A DNA stretch of 64,000 nt from positions 248,001-312,000 of the forward strand of contig NZ_VWSF01000004.1 of the NCBI RefSeq assembly GCF_008629685.1, given 5' to 3'. This document shows, in pieces, positions 24,062-32,490 of this stretch. The notes under the pieces are model-generated. The model was not told the origin of the DNA and ran no database searches. It saw nothing but the letters and a program-made list of their open reading frames with translations. A program made the position numbers and the translations under genes. This stretch comes from Adhaeribacter rhizoryzae. Lineage in GTDB: Bacteria; Bacteroidota; Bacteroidia; Cytophagales; Hymenobacteraceae. How positions within the stretch are numbered: position 1 is the first letter of the stretch; each line of letters opens with the position of its first letter.

Positions 24062-24889
24062 TCAACGTATAGGCAACGTATAACTAACGGGTATTGGCCA
24101 GTTATTCTGTTTCCCTGGACTCCATATGGGCATTTTTTGGAGAACCGCCTCTACTTCTGCCGAATTCAACGTAATGCCCTGAGGTTTCACTACCTTAATA
24201 TCTTCCGTTTCACCTTTTTCATTTATAACTAAATGCAGCACTACTAATTTCTCATTACTTTGCCGCAAATAAGCAAGGTTTTGCACTAAATAAGTCTGTA
24301 AAGCTTTATCGCCGCCCGGAAAAACTGGCGGACTTTGAACAAAGGTATAAACCCGTTTACCATCTTTGGTTTTTAAATCAGCGGAAGAGATAACGGTGTT
24401 TTTCGGTTTATCAGCAGGCGGAATATTTTTAAGTTTTTGATAGGCTGCAAAGTTTACATCCGGGGCATAGCTTTCTATAAAAGAAATGGTGTCTAAGGCG
24501 GCAACCGGTGTTCCGCCCTTTGTAGCAGGCATCCATTTGGGCATTTGCTGAATAAATTTTTGTAGTTCCATTTTAACTGCACTAATCACCGCTGGGTCAT
24601 TCGGCTGAACATGCATTTTTTGCAGTTTTAATATTTTTACAGAACCATCCATAGCTACCCGTATGATTATATCTGCGCCAAATATTACTTCTTTGTTGTC
24701 CCTCCGCTCGAAAGCAATTGCGGGTATAATCAAATGAGTATCTATGTAACTATTGAGCGCTTGGCGGCCACCGGGAAACTCCGCTTTTTTAAATATTTCC
24801 TGCGGAGGCTCTTGCTTATTTTCAGGAGCAGAAAATAGCCTGGCAGTAAGAATTATAAACAGAATAATACCTGGTAAGTTAAAGGGCAT
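24062..24889 (-). CDS. Exported protein with two TonB C-terminal-like domains
   Basis: A 275-residue protein with an N-terminal hydrophobic signal or anchor (LPGIILFIILTARLFS). Two segments look like TonB_C repeats: residues about 33-140 (EFPGGRQALNSYIDTHL, then IIIRVAMDGSVKIL) and about 188-275 (PVFPGGDKALQTYLVQNL, VVLHLVINEKGETEDIKVVKP, PIWSPGKQNNWPIPVSYTLPI). Ordinary TonB has one such domain after a proline-rich linker; here there is no linker. It may be an energy-coupling or periplasmic interaction protein. It converges on tamL with 21 nt between. Confidence 0.7.
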   Translation of the reverse strand: MPFNLPGIILFIILTARLFSAPENKQEPPQEIFKKAEFPGGRQALNSYIDTHLIIPAIAFERRDNKEVIFGADIIIRVAMDGSVKILKLQKMHVQPNDPAVISAVKMELQKFIQQMPKWMPATKGGTPVAALDTISFIESYAPDVNFAAYQKLKNIPPADKPKNTVISSADLKTKDGKRVYTFVQSPPVFPGGDKALQTYLVQNLAYLRQSNEKLVVLHLVINEKGETEDIKVVKPQGITLNSAEVEAVLQKMPIWSPGKQNNWPIPVSYTLPIR

Positions 24890-25013
24890 AGCATACCTAT
24901 TTAATATTTAGCGGATACTTTAATTATCTATAGGATGCCTGCGGTTAAATATTCCATAAATACTTTAAGGCTTTAAGGAAAACTTAGCTTTTATTTGCCG
25001 ATGTGCCAGAATA

Positions 25014-27068
25014 TTAATCTCTTAATAATTTACTTAGTGCGGTAGCTACTTTCTCCGGGTTGGGCAACATCATTTTTTCTAATTCAATATTTAAAGGCAC
25101 AGCTGGTAAATCAACGGAGCCAAGCACCTGAATAGGCGCATCTAAATTGCGGAAGCAACTTTGGGTTAAACGGCCAGCCAGCGCTTCGGCGAAAGAATTC
25201 GTAACGGGTTCCTCGGTTAGAATTAAAGCCTTGCCGTGTTTTTTAACCGATTCCTGTAGCAGCGGGTAATCCAGCGGAAATAAAGTTCTTAAATCAATAA
25301 TTTCAATTTGTCCCGGAAAGTTGTGAGCGGCGGCTTTGGCCCAGTAAACGCCCATGCCGTACGTAATAATTACTAAACTATCGCCGGTTTTTACTTTTTC
25401 TGCCGTGGCTGATAGTACTACGTTTGCTTTACCAAGCGGCAAAATATAATCTGCGGCGGGTTCAATTGTTTTGGCATCTTCGGTGCCGGGTAATTTAGAC
25501 CAATACAAACCTTTGTGCTCCAGCATAATTACGGGGTTCGGATCCAGAAAAGCAGCTTTCATCAAGCCTTTAATATCGGCGGCATTAGACGGGTAAGCTA
25601 TTTTAATACCTTTAATGGTTAACAAAGTAGATTCGATGCTGCCCGAGTGGTAAGGTCCGCCCCCGCCATAAGCCCCAACGGGCACCCGAATAAGCGTTTG
25701 CACCGGAAATTTGCCTTTGGTTAAATAACAGGATTTAGATATTTCTTCTACCAGTTGGTTCAGGCCGGGCCAGATGTAATCGGCAAACTGAATTTCCACA
25801 ATTGGCTTAGCGCCCACCGCCGACATGCCCGCCGTTGAGCCAATAATATAAGCTTCCTGAATGGGCGTATTAAATACCCGGTCATCGCCGAACTTGGTAG
25901 CCAGTAAAGCCGCTTCCCGAAAAACGCCACCTAATTGCCGGCCCACATCCTGCCCGTAAACCAAGGCTTCGGGGTGTTGGCGCAATATTTCTTCTACGGC
26001 GTGTAAGGCTGCATCTACCATGGTAATTTTCTCGCCATTGGCTGGGCTACGGGCGCCGGTTTCTTCAATAATGGGTGTAGGGGCAAAAATGTGCTGATTA
26101 AAAGTAGCCGGATCGGGATTTGGTGCATTTAGGGCCTTCTGGTACTGGTCTTGTACAAAAACCTGCACTTCCCGGCCAAGTTCAAGTAAATCATCTGGTT
26201 TTAAGCCGGCCTTTATTAATAACTTCTGCAGCACAGGCAAAGGGTCGTTGTGGGCTTGTTGTTCCAGATCATCGCCCCGGTACCACTCGCGGCGCACCCC
26301 CGACGTATGATGGCCCAGCAACGGACATTTGGCGTGCACCAGCACCGGGTTTCTTTTGTTCCGGCAATATTTAAAAGCTTCCTGCATGGTTTCGTACGCA
26401 GCCGGAAAATCAGCGCCGTTTACCCGTAAGCGATGCAAGCCTTTAAAGCCAGACGCAAATTCGTACGCATCCATGGCGCGCATTTCCGAAGCCTTCGCCG
26501 ATATGCCCCAACCATTATCCTGCACCAAATATATGATTGGTAATTTTTTCAATACTGACATTTGCAAAGCTTCTGCCACCTCCCCTTCGGTTACCGAGCC
26601 ATCGCCCAGCGAGCAAAGCACTACCCGTTTTTCATCGGGGTTTAAGATGCCTTGCTTTTCTAAGTATAAAATGGCGTGGGCCATACCGGTAGCCGGAATA
26701 GACTGCATGCCAGTAGCCGAACTTTGGTGCGGAATGATGGGGAAGCCTTCGCGTTTTAAAGAAGGATGGCCGTAGTACAAACGCCCGCCAGAAAAAGGAT
26801 CATCGGCTTTGGCAAATAATTGGTACATGAGTTCCGAAGGGCTTAAGCCTAAACCCAGCAAGATAGATTCGTCGCGGTAGTACAAGGCGGCATAATCGTG
26901 GGGTGTTAACCCAAAGGCGGCTGCCAGTTGAATAGCTTCGTGGCCGCGCGAAGTACTATGCACGTATTTGCTGCAAATATTTTTATTTTCTTCGTAAATA
27001 TCCGACATACAGCGGGCCGTTAACATAAGCCGGTATGCCTTCAGTAAAAGCGCAGGATCGTTCTTCAC
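25014..27068 (-). CDS. 2-oxoacid dehydrogenase E1 component, alpha and beta fused
   Basis: A 684-residue thiamine-diphosphate enzyme joining the two chains of branched-chain-type E1. The alpha part (about 1-330) has SRGHEAIQLAAAF and the ThDP motif GDGSVTEGEVAEAL...QDNGWGIS. The beta part (about 345-684) has VYGQDVGRQLGGVFREA, EIQFADYIWPGLNQLVEE and PVGAYGGGGPYHSGSIE, closing with LTEEPVTNSFAEALAGR. It decarboxylates a 2-oxoacid and passes the acyl group to E2 lipoate. The fusion is common in Bacteroidota. The start is GTG at 27068. E2 and E3 are not in the window. Substrate (2-oxoisovalerate or other) cannot be fixed from sequence. Confidence 0.88.
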   Translation of the reverse strand: MKNDPALLLKAYRLMLTARCMSDIYEENKNICSKYVHSTSRGHEAIQLAAAFGLTPHDYAALYYRDESILLGLGLSPSELMYQLFAKADDPFSGGRLYYGHPSLKREGFPIIPHQSSATGMQSIPATGMAHAILYLEKQGILNPDEKRVVLCSLGDGSVTEGEVAEALQMSVLKKLPIIYLVQDNGWGISAKASEMRAMDAYEFASGFKGLHRLRVNGADFPAAYETMQEAFKYCRNKRNPVLVHAKCPLLGHHTSGVRREWYRGDDLEQQAHNDPLPVLQKLLIKAGLKPDDLLELGREVQVFVQDQYQKALNAPNPDPATFNQHIFAPTPIIEETGARSPANGEKITMVDAALHAVEEILRQHPEALVYGQDVGRQLGGVFREAALLATKFGDDRVFNTPIQEAYIIGSTAGMSAVGAKPIVEIQFADYIWPGLNQLVEEISKSCYLTKGKFPVQTLIRVPVGAYGGGGPYHSGSIESTLLTIKGIKIAYPSNAADIKGLMKAAFLDPNPVIMLEHKGLYWSKLPGTEDAKTIEPAADYILPLGKANVVLSATAEKVKTGDSLVIITYGMGVYWAKAAAHNFPGQIEIIDLRTLFPLDYPLLQESVKKHGKALILTEEPVTNSFAEALAGRLTQSCFRNLDAPIQVLGSVDLPAVPLNIELEKMMLPNPEKVATALSKLLRD

Positions 27069-27163
27069 GAGATCGAATTATTTTTGTGGTGGGCCCCAAT
27101 AAGGTTAATTATTAACTGCTGTTCCGCGAAAATTCGGAAAATATTAATTTCTGGTATCTTGAA

Positions 27164-27236
27164 CCCACACCTGTCATTCAGGAGGAAATTATTTGGCTGC
27201 CTACTAAATAGTTTCCTCCTGAATGACAGGTGTGGG
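27164..27236. repeat. Palindromic repeat family A, copy 2 (best preserved)
   Basis: Perfect 25-nt arms at 27164-27188 and 27212-27236 begin CCCACACCTGTCATTCAGGA and are exact reverse complements. The 23-nt centre includes GGCTGCCTACTAAATAG. It is the same family and orientation as the copies at 20656 and 41084. It lies in a divergent promoter region, so it is not serving as a terminator here. Confidence 0.92.
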
Positions 27237-27334
27237 GTTATTAATTCTATATTATTTAAACTTTTGCATAACAGCAGTATATAAAGCTTACGAAAAATAA
27301 ATCCGGAAGATAAGGGTAATCCGCCCGTCTAAAA

Positions 27335-27364
27335 TTGCGAAGCGTCGTTTATCGTATAAATTTG
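27335..27364 (+). promoter_or_regulatory. Bacteroidota-type promoter of hemF
   Basis: TTG at 27335-27337 and TAAATTTG at 27357-27364 are separated by 19 bp, an exact fit to the Bacteroidota consensus TTG-N19-TAnnTTTG. The expected start of transcription near 27371 gives a short leader before the ATG at 27387. Confidence 0.75.
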
Positions 27365-27386
27365 CTCCAGATAATATTTGAAAACT

Positions 27387-28283
27387 ATGAAAGAAGAAGT
27401 AGAAGCCTTTTTCCGGTCGTTTCAGGATGATTTATGCCGTGCTTTGGAAACCTGCGACGGCGGAGCAATATTTGCCGAAGATTTGTGGTATAAAGGCGAA
27501 GGAGAAGGCGGCGGCCGCACCCGTATAATTCAGAACGGGAACGTGCTGGAAAAAGGCGGCGTATTATTTTCGGCGGTTACCGGTACGTTGCCCGAGCCGG
27601 CCGCCAAAGCGTTGTTATTGCCCGACCCGCATTTTTTTGCCACCGGTGTTTCGGTGGTGTTGCACCCTACAAGCCCCATGGTGCCCATTACCCACATGAA
27701 TGTGCGGTATTTTGAGGCAGGCAACGGCGAAGCCTGGTTTGGCGGCGGCATTGATTTAACCCCGATTTATTTAGATAAAGCTCAGGCCATAAACTTTCAT
27801 AAAGCGTTAAAACAGGCCTGCGACCAGCACCACGTGGGCTACTACGAAGAGTTTAAAAAATGGGCCGATGATTATTTTTACCTGACGCACCGACAGGAAA
27901 CCCGCGGCGTGGGCGGTATATTTTTCGACCGGTTGTTGGCTACCCCGGAAATTAGCCTGGCCGATCGGTTTGCCTTTGTACAATCAGTTGCGAATACGTT
28001 TGCCCCGGTTTATACCAGTATTATGAACCAGAACCGGGATTTACCTTACACCTCCGAGCAAAAGCAATGGCAATTATTACGGCGGGGCCGCTACGTAGAA
28101 TTTAACCTGGCCCTGGACCGCGGCACGCGTTTTGGGCTGGAAACCGGCGGCCGCACCGAATCTATCCTAATGAGTTTACCGCCGCTGGCAGGCTGGGAAT
28201 ATAATTACCAACCCGAACCTAACAGCCTGGAAGCCGAAACAATGCAATATTTGAAAAAAGATATCGACTGGATTAATTTATAA
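27387..28283 (+). CDS. hemF: Oxygen-dependent coproporphyrinogen III oxidase
   Basis: A 298-residue aerobic haem-synthesis enzyme converting coproporphyrinogen III to protoporphyrinogen IX. The family signature runs through WYKGEGEGGGRTRII, NVRYFEAGNGEAWFGGGIDLTPIYL and RHQ-type RRGRYVEFNLALDRGTRFGLETGGRTESILMSLPP. Length is normal. I chose the ATG at 27387 over an in-frame TTG at 27378 because the promoter leader and family length fit it better. A PAP2 phosphatase gene follows after 5 nt. Confidence 0.95.
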   Translation: MKEEVEAFFRSFQDDLCRALETCDGGAIFAEDLWYKGEGEGGGRTRIIQNGNVLEKGGVLFSAVTGTLPEPAAKALLLPDPHFFATGVSVVLHPTSPMVPITHMNVRYFEAGNGEAWFGGGIDLTPIYLDKAQAINFHKALKQACDQHHVGYYEEFKKWADDYFYLTHRQETRGVGGIFFDRLLATPEISLADRFAFVQSVANTFAPVYTSIMNQNRDLPYTSEQKQWQLLRRGRYVEFNLALDRGTRFGLETGGRTESILMSLPPLAGWEYNYQPEPNSLEAETMQYLKKDIDWINL

Positions 28284-28288
28284 CGCCC

Positions 28289-28873
28289 GTGCTGGAATAC
28301 CTGAAAGAACTAGACATTAGATTATTTGATTATCTCAACGGCTATACCCATACGTTCTGGGATGCTTTTATGATCCAGATTTCGGATCGTAAATTCTGGT
28401 TTCCGCTGTATGCCTTCCTGCTGTTTTACCTGATATACACCTTCCGGAATAAAAGCATCCTGAAGTTAATAGCCATTGGCTTAACCATTGCCGCCGCCGA
28501 TGGTATATCGGCCCAAATTATTAAGCCGCTGGTTGCCCGCTTACGACCCTGCCACGATGCAGCCCTGGCCGACATAGTCGTAATTATTGATCGGTGCGGC
28601 GGGCAGTTTGGCTTTGTTTCGTCGCATGCCGCCAATACTTTTGGCTTGGCCATGATTGCCGCCATGTTACTCGATAAGCGGTATTTCTATTTTAAATTAT
28701 TTCTTTTTATATGGGCCGCTTTTATATCATACAGTCGTGTTTACCTGGGCGTACATTACCCCGGCGATATTTTGGGCGGCGCTATATTGGGAATATTATT
28801 AGGTTATTTAATTGGCTTGTTGTACTGGTGGGCACGCAAACGTTATTACCCCGAAAAGCCCGCTGAAGCATAA
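28289..28873 (+). CDS. PAP2-family membrane phosphatase
   Basis: A 194-residue integral membrane phosphatase. The three PAP2 catalytic motifs are present: KPLVARLRPC (KxxxxxxRP), FVSSHAAN (SxxH) and SRVYLGVHYPGDILGG (SRxxxxxHxxxD). Five to six hydrophobic helices surround them. Substrates of this family include undecaprenyl pyrophosphate, phosphatidic acid and phosphatidylglycerol phosphate. The start is GTG at 28289, 5 nt after hemF, so it shares that transcript. Confidence 0.88.
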   Translation: MLEYLKELDIRLFDYLNGYTHTFWDAFMIQISDRKFWFPLYAFLLFYLIYTFRNKSILKLIAIGLTIAAADGISAQIIKPLVARLRPCHDAALADIVVIIDRCGGQFGFVSSHAANTFGLAMIAAMLLDKRYFYFKLFLFIWAAFISYSRVYLGVHYPGDILGGAILGILLGYLIGLLYWWARKRYYPEKPAEA

Positions 28874-28967
28874 TACGCCAGCTTAAAAACTATTCTGAAA
28901 AATATTAACTGGTTTATCTCCTAGGGTTTTTCCTGCGTATAGCTTATTCTGAAATTTTTAAAAAACT

Positions 28968-29234
28968 ATGAGCGAAACAAAGAAAACAACCAACCCAAAA
29001 GAAATTCAGGAATGGGCCAAAAAGCACGGTGGCATCCCAACCATAATTAAGGGCACCGATAAAAAAGGTAAAGGCGAAGGTTTACTGCGGATTCATTTTC
29101 CGGAAAAAAGCGATCAGGACGATAATTTTGAAGAAATAAGTTGGGAAGAATTTTTTAAAGAATTTGACCACAGCAAACTAGCGCTGCTCCACGACCCCAA
29201 CGGCAACTTTAACAAACTGGTTAACCGCGATTAA
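28968..29234 (+). CDS. Small conserved hypothetical protein
   Basis: An 88-residue acidic/basic mixed soluble protein. It reads EIQEWAKKHGGIPTIIKGTDKKGKG, then GLLRIHFPEKSDQDDNFEEISWEEFFKEFDHSKLALLHD and ends NFNKLVNRD. I recognise this layout from a small protein family found across many bacteria without known function (sometimes mislabelled as a glucan branching enzyme). It has its own strong terminator directly downstream. Confidence 0.8.
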   Translation: MSETKKTTNPKEIQEWAKKHGGIPTIIKGTDKKGKGEGLLRIHFPEKSDQDDNFEEISWEEFFKEFDHSKLALLHDPNGNFNKLVNRD

Positions 29235-29274
29235 ACAAAGAAGGCCGCACTTGTTAGTGCGGCCTTCTTTGTTT
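29233..29274. terminator. Strong bidirectional terminator
   Basis: An 18-bp perfect stem (29233-29250 and 29257-29274, GC-rich core GGCCGCAC) closes a 6-nt loop TTGTTA. A/T runs flank both sides, so it works in either direction. It starts within the stop codon of the 88-residue protein's gene. Confidence 0.9.
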
Positions 29275-29333
29275 ATCCGTTTTCCTAAATTATACTCTTG
29301 TTAAATAGAAACTGCGCTTTAAAAAGCGTATTT

Positions 29334-29410
29334 GTCATCCTGAGCTTGTCGAAGGATTTAATACGGTTTTATAATAATCGGTTCAGCTATTTCGACAAGC
29401 TCAACATAAC
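29334..29410. repeat. Palindromic repeat family B, copy 1
   Basis: The left end GTCATCCTGAGCTTGTCGAA (29334 on) and right end TTTCGACAAGCTCAACATAAC (to 29410) are near-complementary. The family is shared with 32287, 49643 and (inverted) 61328. It is located between converging genes. Confidence 0.88.
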
Positions 29411-29448
29411 CACAATAACGTTAGTAAATTATTTACTTGATAATGATA

Positions 29449-30036
29449 TTATTTATTAGCCAAAATCCGGGCGATATATTTCCCGATAATATCAAACTCC
29501 AGGTTAACGCGGGTGCCGGGTTTTACCTTGTTTAAGTTGGTGTGCTCGTAGGTATACGGAATAATAGCAACCGAAAAATTACTGGGGCCGGAGTTTACTA
29601 CGGTTAAACTAATGCCGTTTACGCAAACCGAACCTTTCTCGACGGTAATATTGCCGGGTGCCGGATCGTACGCAAATGTAAAAAGCCAACTCCCGTCCTG
29701 GTTTATAACTTCCGTACAAACCGCTGTTTGGTCTACGTGGCCTTGCACAATATGCCCGTCGAAGCGCCCGTTGGCAGCCATGCACCGTTCCAGGTTTACC
29801 GCATCGCCCACCTGTAAATCGTTCAGGTTGGTTTTTTGCAGTGTCTCGTCTATGGCAGTTACGGTATAAGTATTTGGCTGCAAATCCACTACGGTTAAAC
29901 ACACGCCATTATGGGCTACGCTCTGGTCAATTTTCAATTCTGCTACAAAAGGGCAAGTCAGGGTAAAATGCTTATTCGTGCCTTCCTCCCGAATATTTAT
30001 TACCTGGGCCTGCGCTTCAATTATGCCTGTAAACAT
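29449..30036 (-). CDS. ribE: Riboflavin synthase alpha chain
   Basis: A 195-residue riboflavin synthase, which dismutates two 6,7-dimethyl-8-ribityllumazine molecules into riboflavin. It has the usual two lumazine-binding repeats: MFTGIIEAQAQV...VAHNGVCLTVVDL in the first and MAANGRFDGHIVQGHVDQTA...KGSVCVNGISLTVVNS in the second. The C-terminus NLEFDIIGKYIARIL is the trimerisation helix. It is monocistronic. I looked for an FMN riboswitch upstream (30037-30309) and found none. Confidence 0.95.
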   Translation of the reverse strand: MFTGIIEAQAQVINIREEGTNKHFTLTCPFVAELKIDQSVAHNGVCLTVVDLQPNTYTVTAIDETLQKTNLNDLQVGDAVNLERCMAANGRFDGHIVQGHVDQTAVCTEVINQDGSWLFTFAYDPAPGNITVEKGSVCVNGISLTVVNSGPSNFSVAIIPYTYEHTNLNKVKPGTRVNLEFDIIGKYIARILANK

Positions 30037-30309
30037 TACTATTTAGTTGAATAATGAATATTTATATTTTAAGCAGCTATCTGAATAATATTTCTTTATC
30101 TGATTGCTGATACTATTTGTTTTAACAATTTAACAATTGGTTTAAGTTGCTTTAATTTAAAAAGCAACCTAGATTTTAGGTTACTAAATACTAATTTCGC
30201 AATCCATTTATTAAAAGCTTCCGATTAACGTAAAATAACTTAGAAGCTATTTAAAACCTTATTGGTGCAAAAACCAAGTATTCGGCAAAAATAAGATTAA
30301 TTTTAATTC

Positions 30310-30963
30310 ATGTTTACAGATAGCTACAAACATAAAGGAATGCGAAACGGATTGGTCCGGCTTATCCGGGAAAAAGGAATCCGCGACGAGCGGGTGCTGC
30401 AGGCTGTAGCCGAAGTGCCCCGGCATTTCTTTTTCGAAAAAGCCTTTCTGGAACATGCTTACCAGGACAAAGCTTTTCCGATTGGTGAAGGCCAAACCAT
30501 TTCGCAGCCTTACACCGTAGCTTATCAAACCGAATTACTGGAAGTGAAGCCTACCGATAAGGTGCTGGAAATTGGCACTGGCTCGGGTTACCAATGCTGG
30601 ATTCTGCTTAAAATTACGCCCAATGTATATACCATCGAGTACAACAAAGTTTTATACCAGAAGGCGGTAAACTTTTTTAAAGCTATGAATCTTGTGCCCA
30701 AAACATTTCTGGGCGATGGCTCGCAGGGCTTACCGGCGTATGCACCTTTCGATAAAATATTGGTTACAGCCGGTGCCCCGGTTATTCCAAAAAATTTGCT
30801 GTCGCAGTTAAAAGTAGGTGGCATATTGGTTATTCCGGTGGGCGATGCTACTAACCAAAAAATGATACGGGTTACCCGCGTGGAAGCCGATGAATTTACC
30901 CGCGAAGAATTCGATAATTTTAAATTTGTGCCTTTATTGGGCAAATCCGGCTGGAATTTATAA
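30310..30963 (+). CDS. pcm: Protein-L-isoaspartate O-methyltransferase
   Basis: A 217-residue SAM-dependent repair methyltransferase acting on isoaspartyl residues of damaged proteins. It has VPRHFFFEKAFLEHAYQDKAFPIGEGQTISQPYTVAYQ (the substrate-side region with the IGxGQTISQP signature), VLEIGTGSGYQCWIL (SAM motif I) and DKILVTAGAPVIPKNLLSQLKVGG (later motifs). Length is standard. Confidence 0.94.
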   Translation: MFTDSYKHKGMRNGLVRLIREKGIRDERVLQAVAEVPRHFFFEKAFLEHAYQDKAFPIGEGQTISQPYTVAYQTELLEVKPTDKVLEIGTGSGYQCWILLKITPNVYTIEYNKVLYQKAVNFFKAMNLVPKTFLGDGSQGLPAYAPFDKILVTAGAPVIPKNLLSQLKVGGILVIPVGDATNQKMIRVTRVEADEFTREEFDNFKFVPLLGKSGWNL

Positions 30964-31007
30964 ACAGAATATTCCGGCTACCTTTCTTTAAAAGCAATCT
31001 TATAGCT

Positions 31008-31015
31008 TACCTTTG
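31008..31015 (+). promoter_or_regulatory. Candidate -7 box of the thioesterase gene
   Basis: TACCTTTG matches the Bacteroidota -7 consensus TAnnTTTG. It lies 18 nt before the thioesterase ATG. I do not see a good TTG at the usual -33 distance, so confidence is moderate. Confidence 0.5.
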
Positions 31016-31033
31016 CAGCTTTAAACAACATAC

Positions 31034-31558
31034 ATGAAAAAGCAAAAAAGTGTAAAAGCATCCTTCACCACCATGACGGAACTGGTTTTACCTAACGATA
31101 CCAATACGCTTAATAATTTAATGGGCGGCCGCATGATGCACTGGCTCGATATTGTTTCGGCTATTTCGGCGCAAAAGCATTCTAACCGCATTGTGGTTAC
31201 TGCCTCGGTAGATAACGTTTCTTTTAAAAACAGTATTAAATTAGGCAGCGTAGTTACCCTGGAAGCGCAGGTAACCCGCTCCTTTAATTCTTCAATAGAA
31301 GTGCACGTAAATGTTTATGCCGAAGATATTCCGTCGGGCACCAAATTTAAATCGAACGAGGCATTTTTAACTTTTGTGGCCGTGGACCAATCGGGCAACC
31401 CCATTGATGTACCCGAAGCCATACCGGAAACCGAAGAAGATATGCGTTTGTACGAAGGGGCCTTGCGCCGCCGGCAATTACGGTTGGTGCTGGCTGGCCG
31501 CATGAAGCCTGAAGAAGCCGTAGAGCTAAAATCAATATTTAACTTGCAGCAGGAATAA
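31034..31558 (+). CDS. Acyl-CoA thioesterase (hotdog fold)
   Basis: A 174-residue cytosolic thioesterase of the YciA/BACH type, hydrolysing acyl-CoA to free acid and CoA. The hotdog helix region is DTNTLNNLMGGRMMHWLDIVSAISAQKHS, then VDNVSFKNSIKLGSVVTLEAQVTRSFNSSIEVHVNVY. A C-terminal extension (about 140-174) is rich in Arg and Glu. The next gene begins 1 nt after its stop codon. Confidence 0.9.
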   Translation: MKKQKSVKASFTTMTELVLPNDTNTLNNLMGGRMMHWLDIVSAISAQKHSNRIVVTASVDNVSFKNSIKLGSVVTLEAQVTRSFNSSIEVHVNVYAEDIPSGTKFKSNEAFLTFVAVDQSGNPIDVPEAIPETEEDMRLYEGALRRRQLRLVLAGRMKPEEAVELKSIFNLQQE

Positions 31559-31559
31559 A

Positions 31560-32129
31560 ATGACCGAACCGGAATTATTACCTTTTTACCAGCATTTTTA
31601 TTCCGAAAGCTTGTTTATTCTTCCGGAAAATATGCTGGCGCAAACAGGGAGTCCAGAATCAGTGCCGCCTGAAACTGCTACTGCACCATTATTAACAACC
31701 GAAGAAGATATTAGTGGCGATATTCTGGTAAGTAAAAGTTTTTACATAACCGGCGAAAATAAAAAAGGGTTGGTATTGCTGTTTTCTTTACCCGAAAAAG
31801 AGTTTGCCGTTTTACCCCAGAATAATTTCCTGACCAAAATATTAGCCGCTATTCAGCACACCCCCGCCGATGTGGCTTACGTAAACCTGGAACCTAAGTA
31901 TAAGGTTAATATTTTTGATTTATCGAAAGAAACAAAGGTGCAGCAGGTAGTTTCTTTTGGCAAAGATTTAGTTGATTTGGCAACTGGCTTTCAAATTCAC
32001 TTATATAAACCGGCCGCTATTGGGCAAGTACCTTTACTCCTCGCCGACCCGTTGGAATACATTGAGAATGATGTAAACCGGAAAAAATATTTGTGGAGCG
32101 GCTTACAGGCAATATTTCTAAATAAATAA
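31560..32129 (+). CDS. Hypothetical protein, possibly HolD/uracil-glycosylase-like fold
   Basis: A 189-residue cytosolic protein without an obvious named family. The layout LPQNNFLTKILAAIQHTPADVAYVNLEPK, a middle histidine/lysine strand region, and the ending LLLADPLEYIENDVNRKKYLWSGLQAIF recall E. coli DNA polymerase III psi (HolD) and family 4 uracil-DNA glycosylases, which share a fold. The likeness is weak and read by eye. It is coupled to the thioesterase gene upstream. Confidence 0.7.
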   Translation: MTEPELLPFYQHFYSESLFILPENMLAQTGSPESVPPETATAPLLTTEEDISGDILVSKSFYITGENKKGLVLLFSLPEKEFAVLPQNNFLTKILAAIQHTPADVAYVNLEPKYKVNIFDLSKETKVQQVVSFGKDLVDLATGFQIHLYKPAAIGQVPLLLADPLEYIENDVNRKKYLWSGLQAIFLNK

Positions 32130-32286
32130 TACTAAGTAAGTGGAAAGTTATAAGTAATAAGTTTTAAATGTATAAACTATTGAAATAGAATACCATATTG
32201 AAATTTGTATATTAAAGTAATTTTGTCCCCTTACTTAATAGTATTTAGGCATCGCATTATTTGGGTATTGCGCTCAAAATATTGCG

Positions 32287-32363
32287 GTCATCCTGAGCTT
32301 GTCGAAGGATCTATAACAGCATTGTAAAAGTAGATTTAGATGTTTCAACAAGGTCGTCATGAC
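32287..32363. repeat. Palindromic repeat family B, copy 2 (decayed right arm)
   Basis: The left arm GTCATCCTGAGCTTGTCGAA is identical to copy 1. The right arm is mutated (TTTCAACAAGGTCGTCATGAC), so the hairpin is weaker. The centre ACAGCATTGTAAAAGTAGAT is partly shared with copies 3 and 4. Confidence 0.82.
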
Positions 32364-32433
32364 TACAATAATGTAAGCCCATTGACCAATAAATATTTAT
32401 ATACCCTTGTAAATTTTTCTAGCATATTGGTTT

Positions 32434-32474
32434 AAAACAAAAATGCCTTCCATTACAGAAGGCATTTTTGTTTT
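32434..32474. terminator. Bidirectional terminator
   Basis: A 17-bp perfect stem (32434-32450 and 32458-32474, core ATGCCTTC) closes the loop CATTACA. A and T runs within the stem serve both strands. It ends the TlpA-like gene and can also end transcripts of the opposite strand. Confidence 0.88.
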
Positions 32475-32490
32475 TATTAAACTTTAATTT

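Larger units (their letters stand above)
27069..27386. other. Intergenic region with palindromic repeat and hemF promoter
   Basis: The stretch between the divergent E1 and hemF genes holds one copy of palindromic repeat family A (27164-27236) and the hemF promoter (27335-27364). Nothing else stands out. Confidence 0.6.
32130..32490. other. Intergenic region with repeat and terminator
   Basis: This stretch lies between two converging genes. It holds palindromic repeat family B (32287-32363) and a strong bidirectional terminator (32434-32474). The remainder is AT-rich with no coding frame. Confidence 0.6.

Noticed and set aside
27378-27386. TTG start of hemF
   Set aside because: It would add only three residues (MKT) before the family start; the ATG at 27387 fits better.
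30037-30309. FMN riboswitch upstream of riboflavin synthase
   Set aside because: I could not find the conserved RFN-element blocks; only a small AACCTA/TAGGTT dyad is present and it is nearer the opposite-strand pcm gene.
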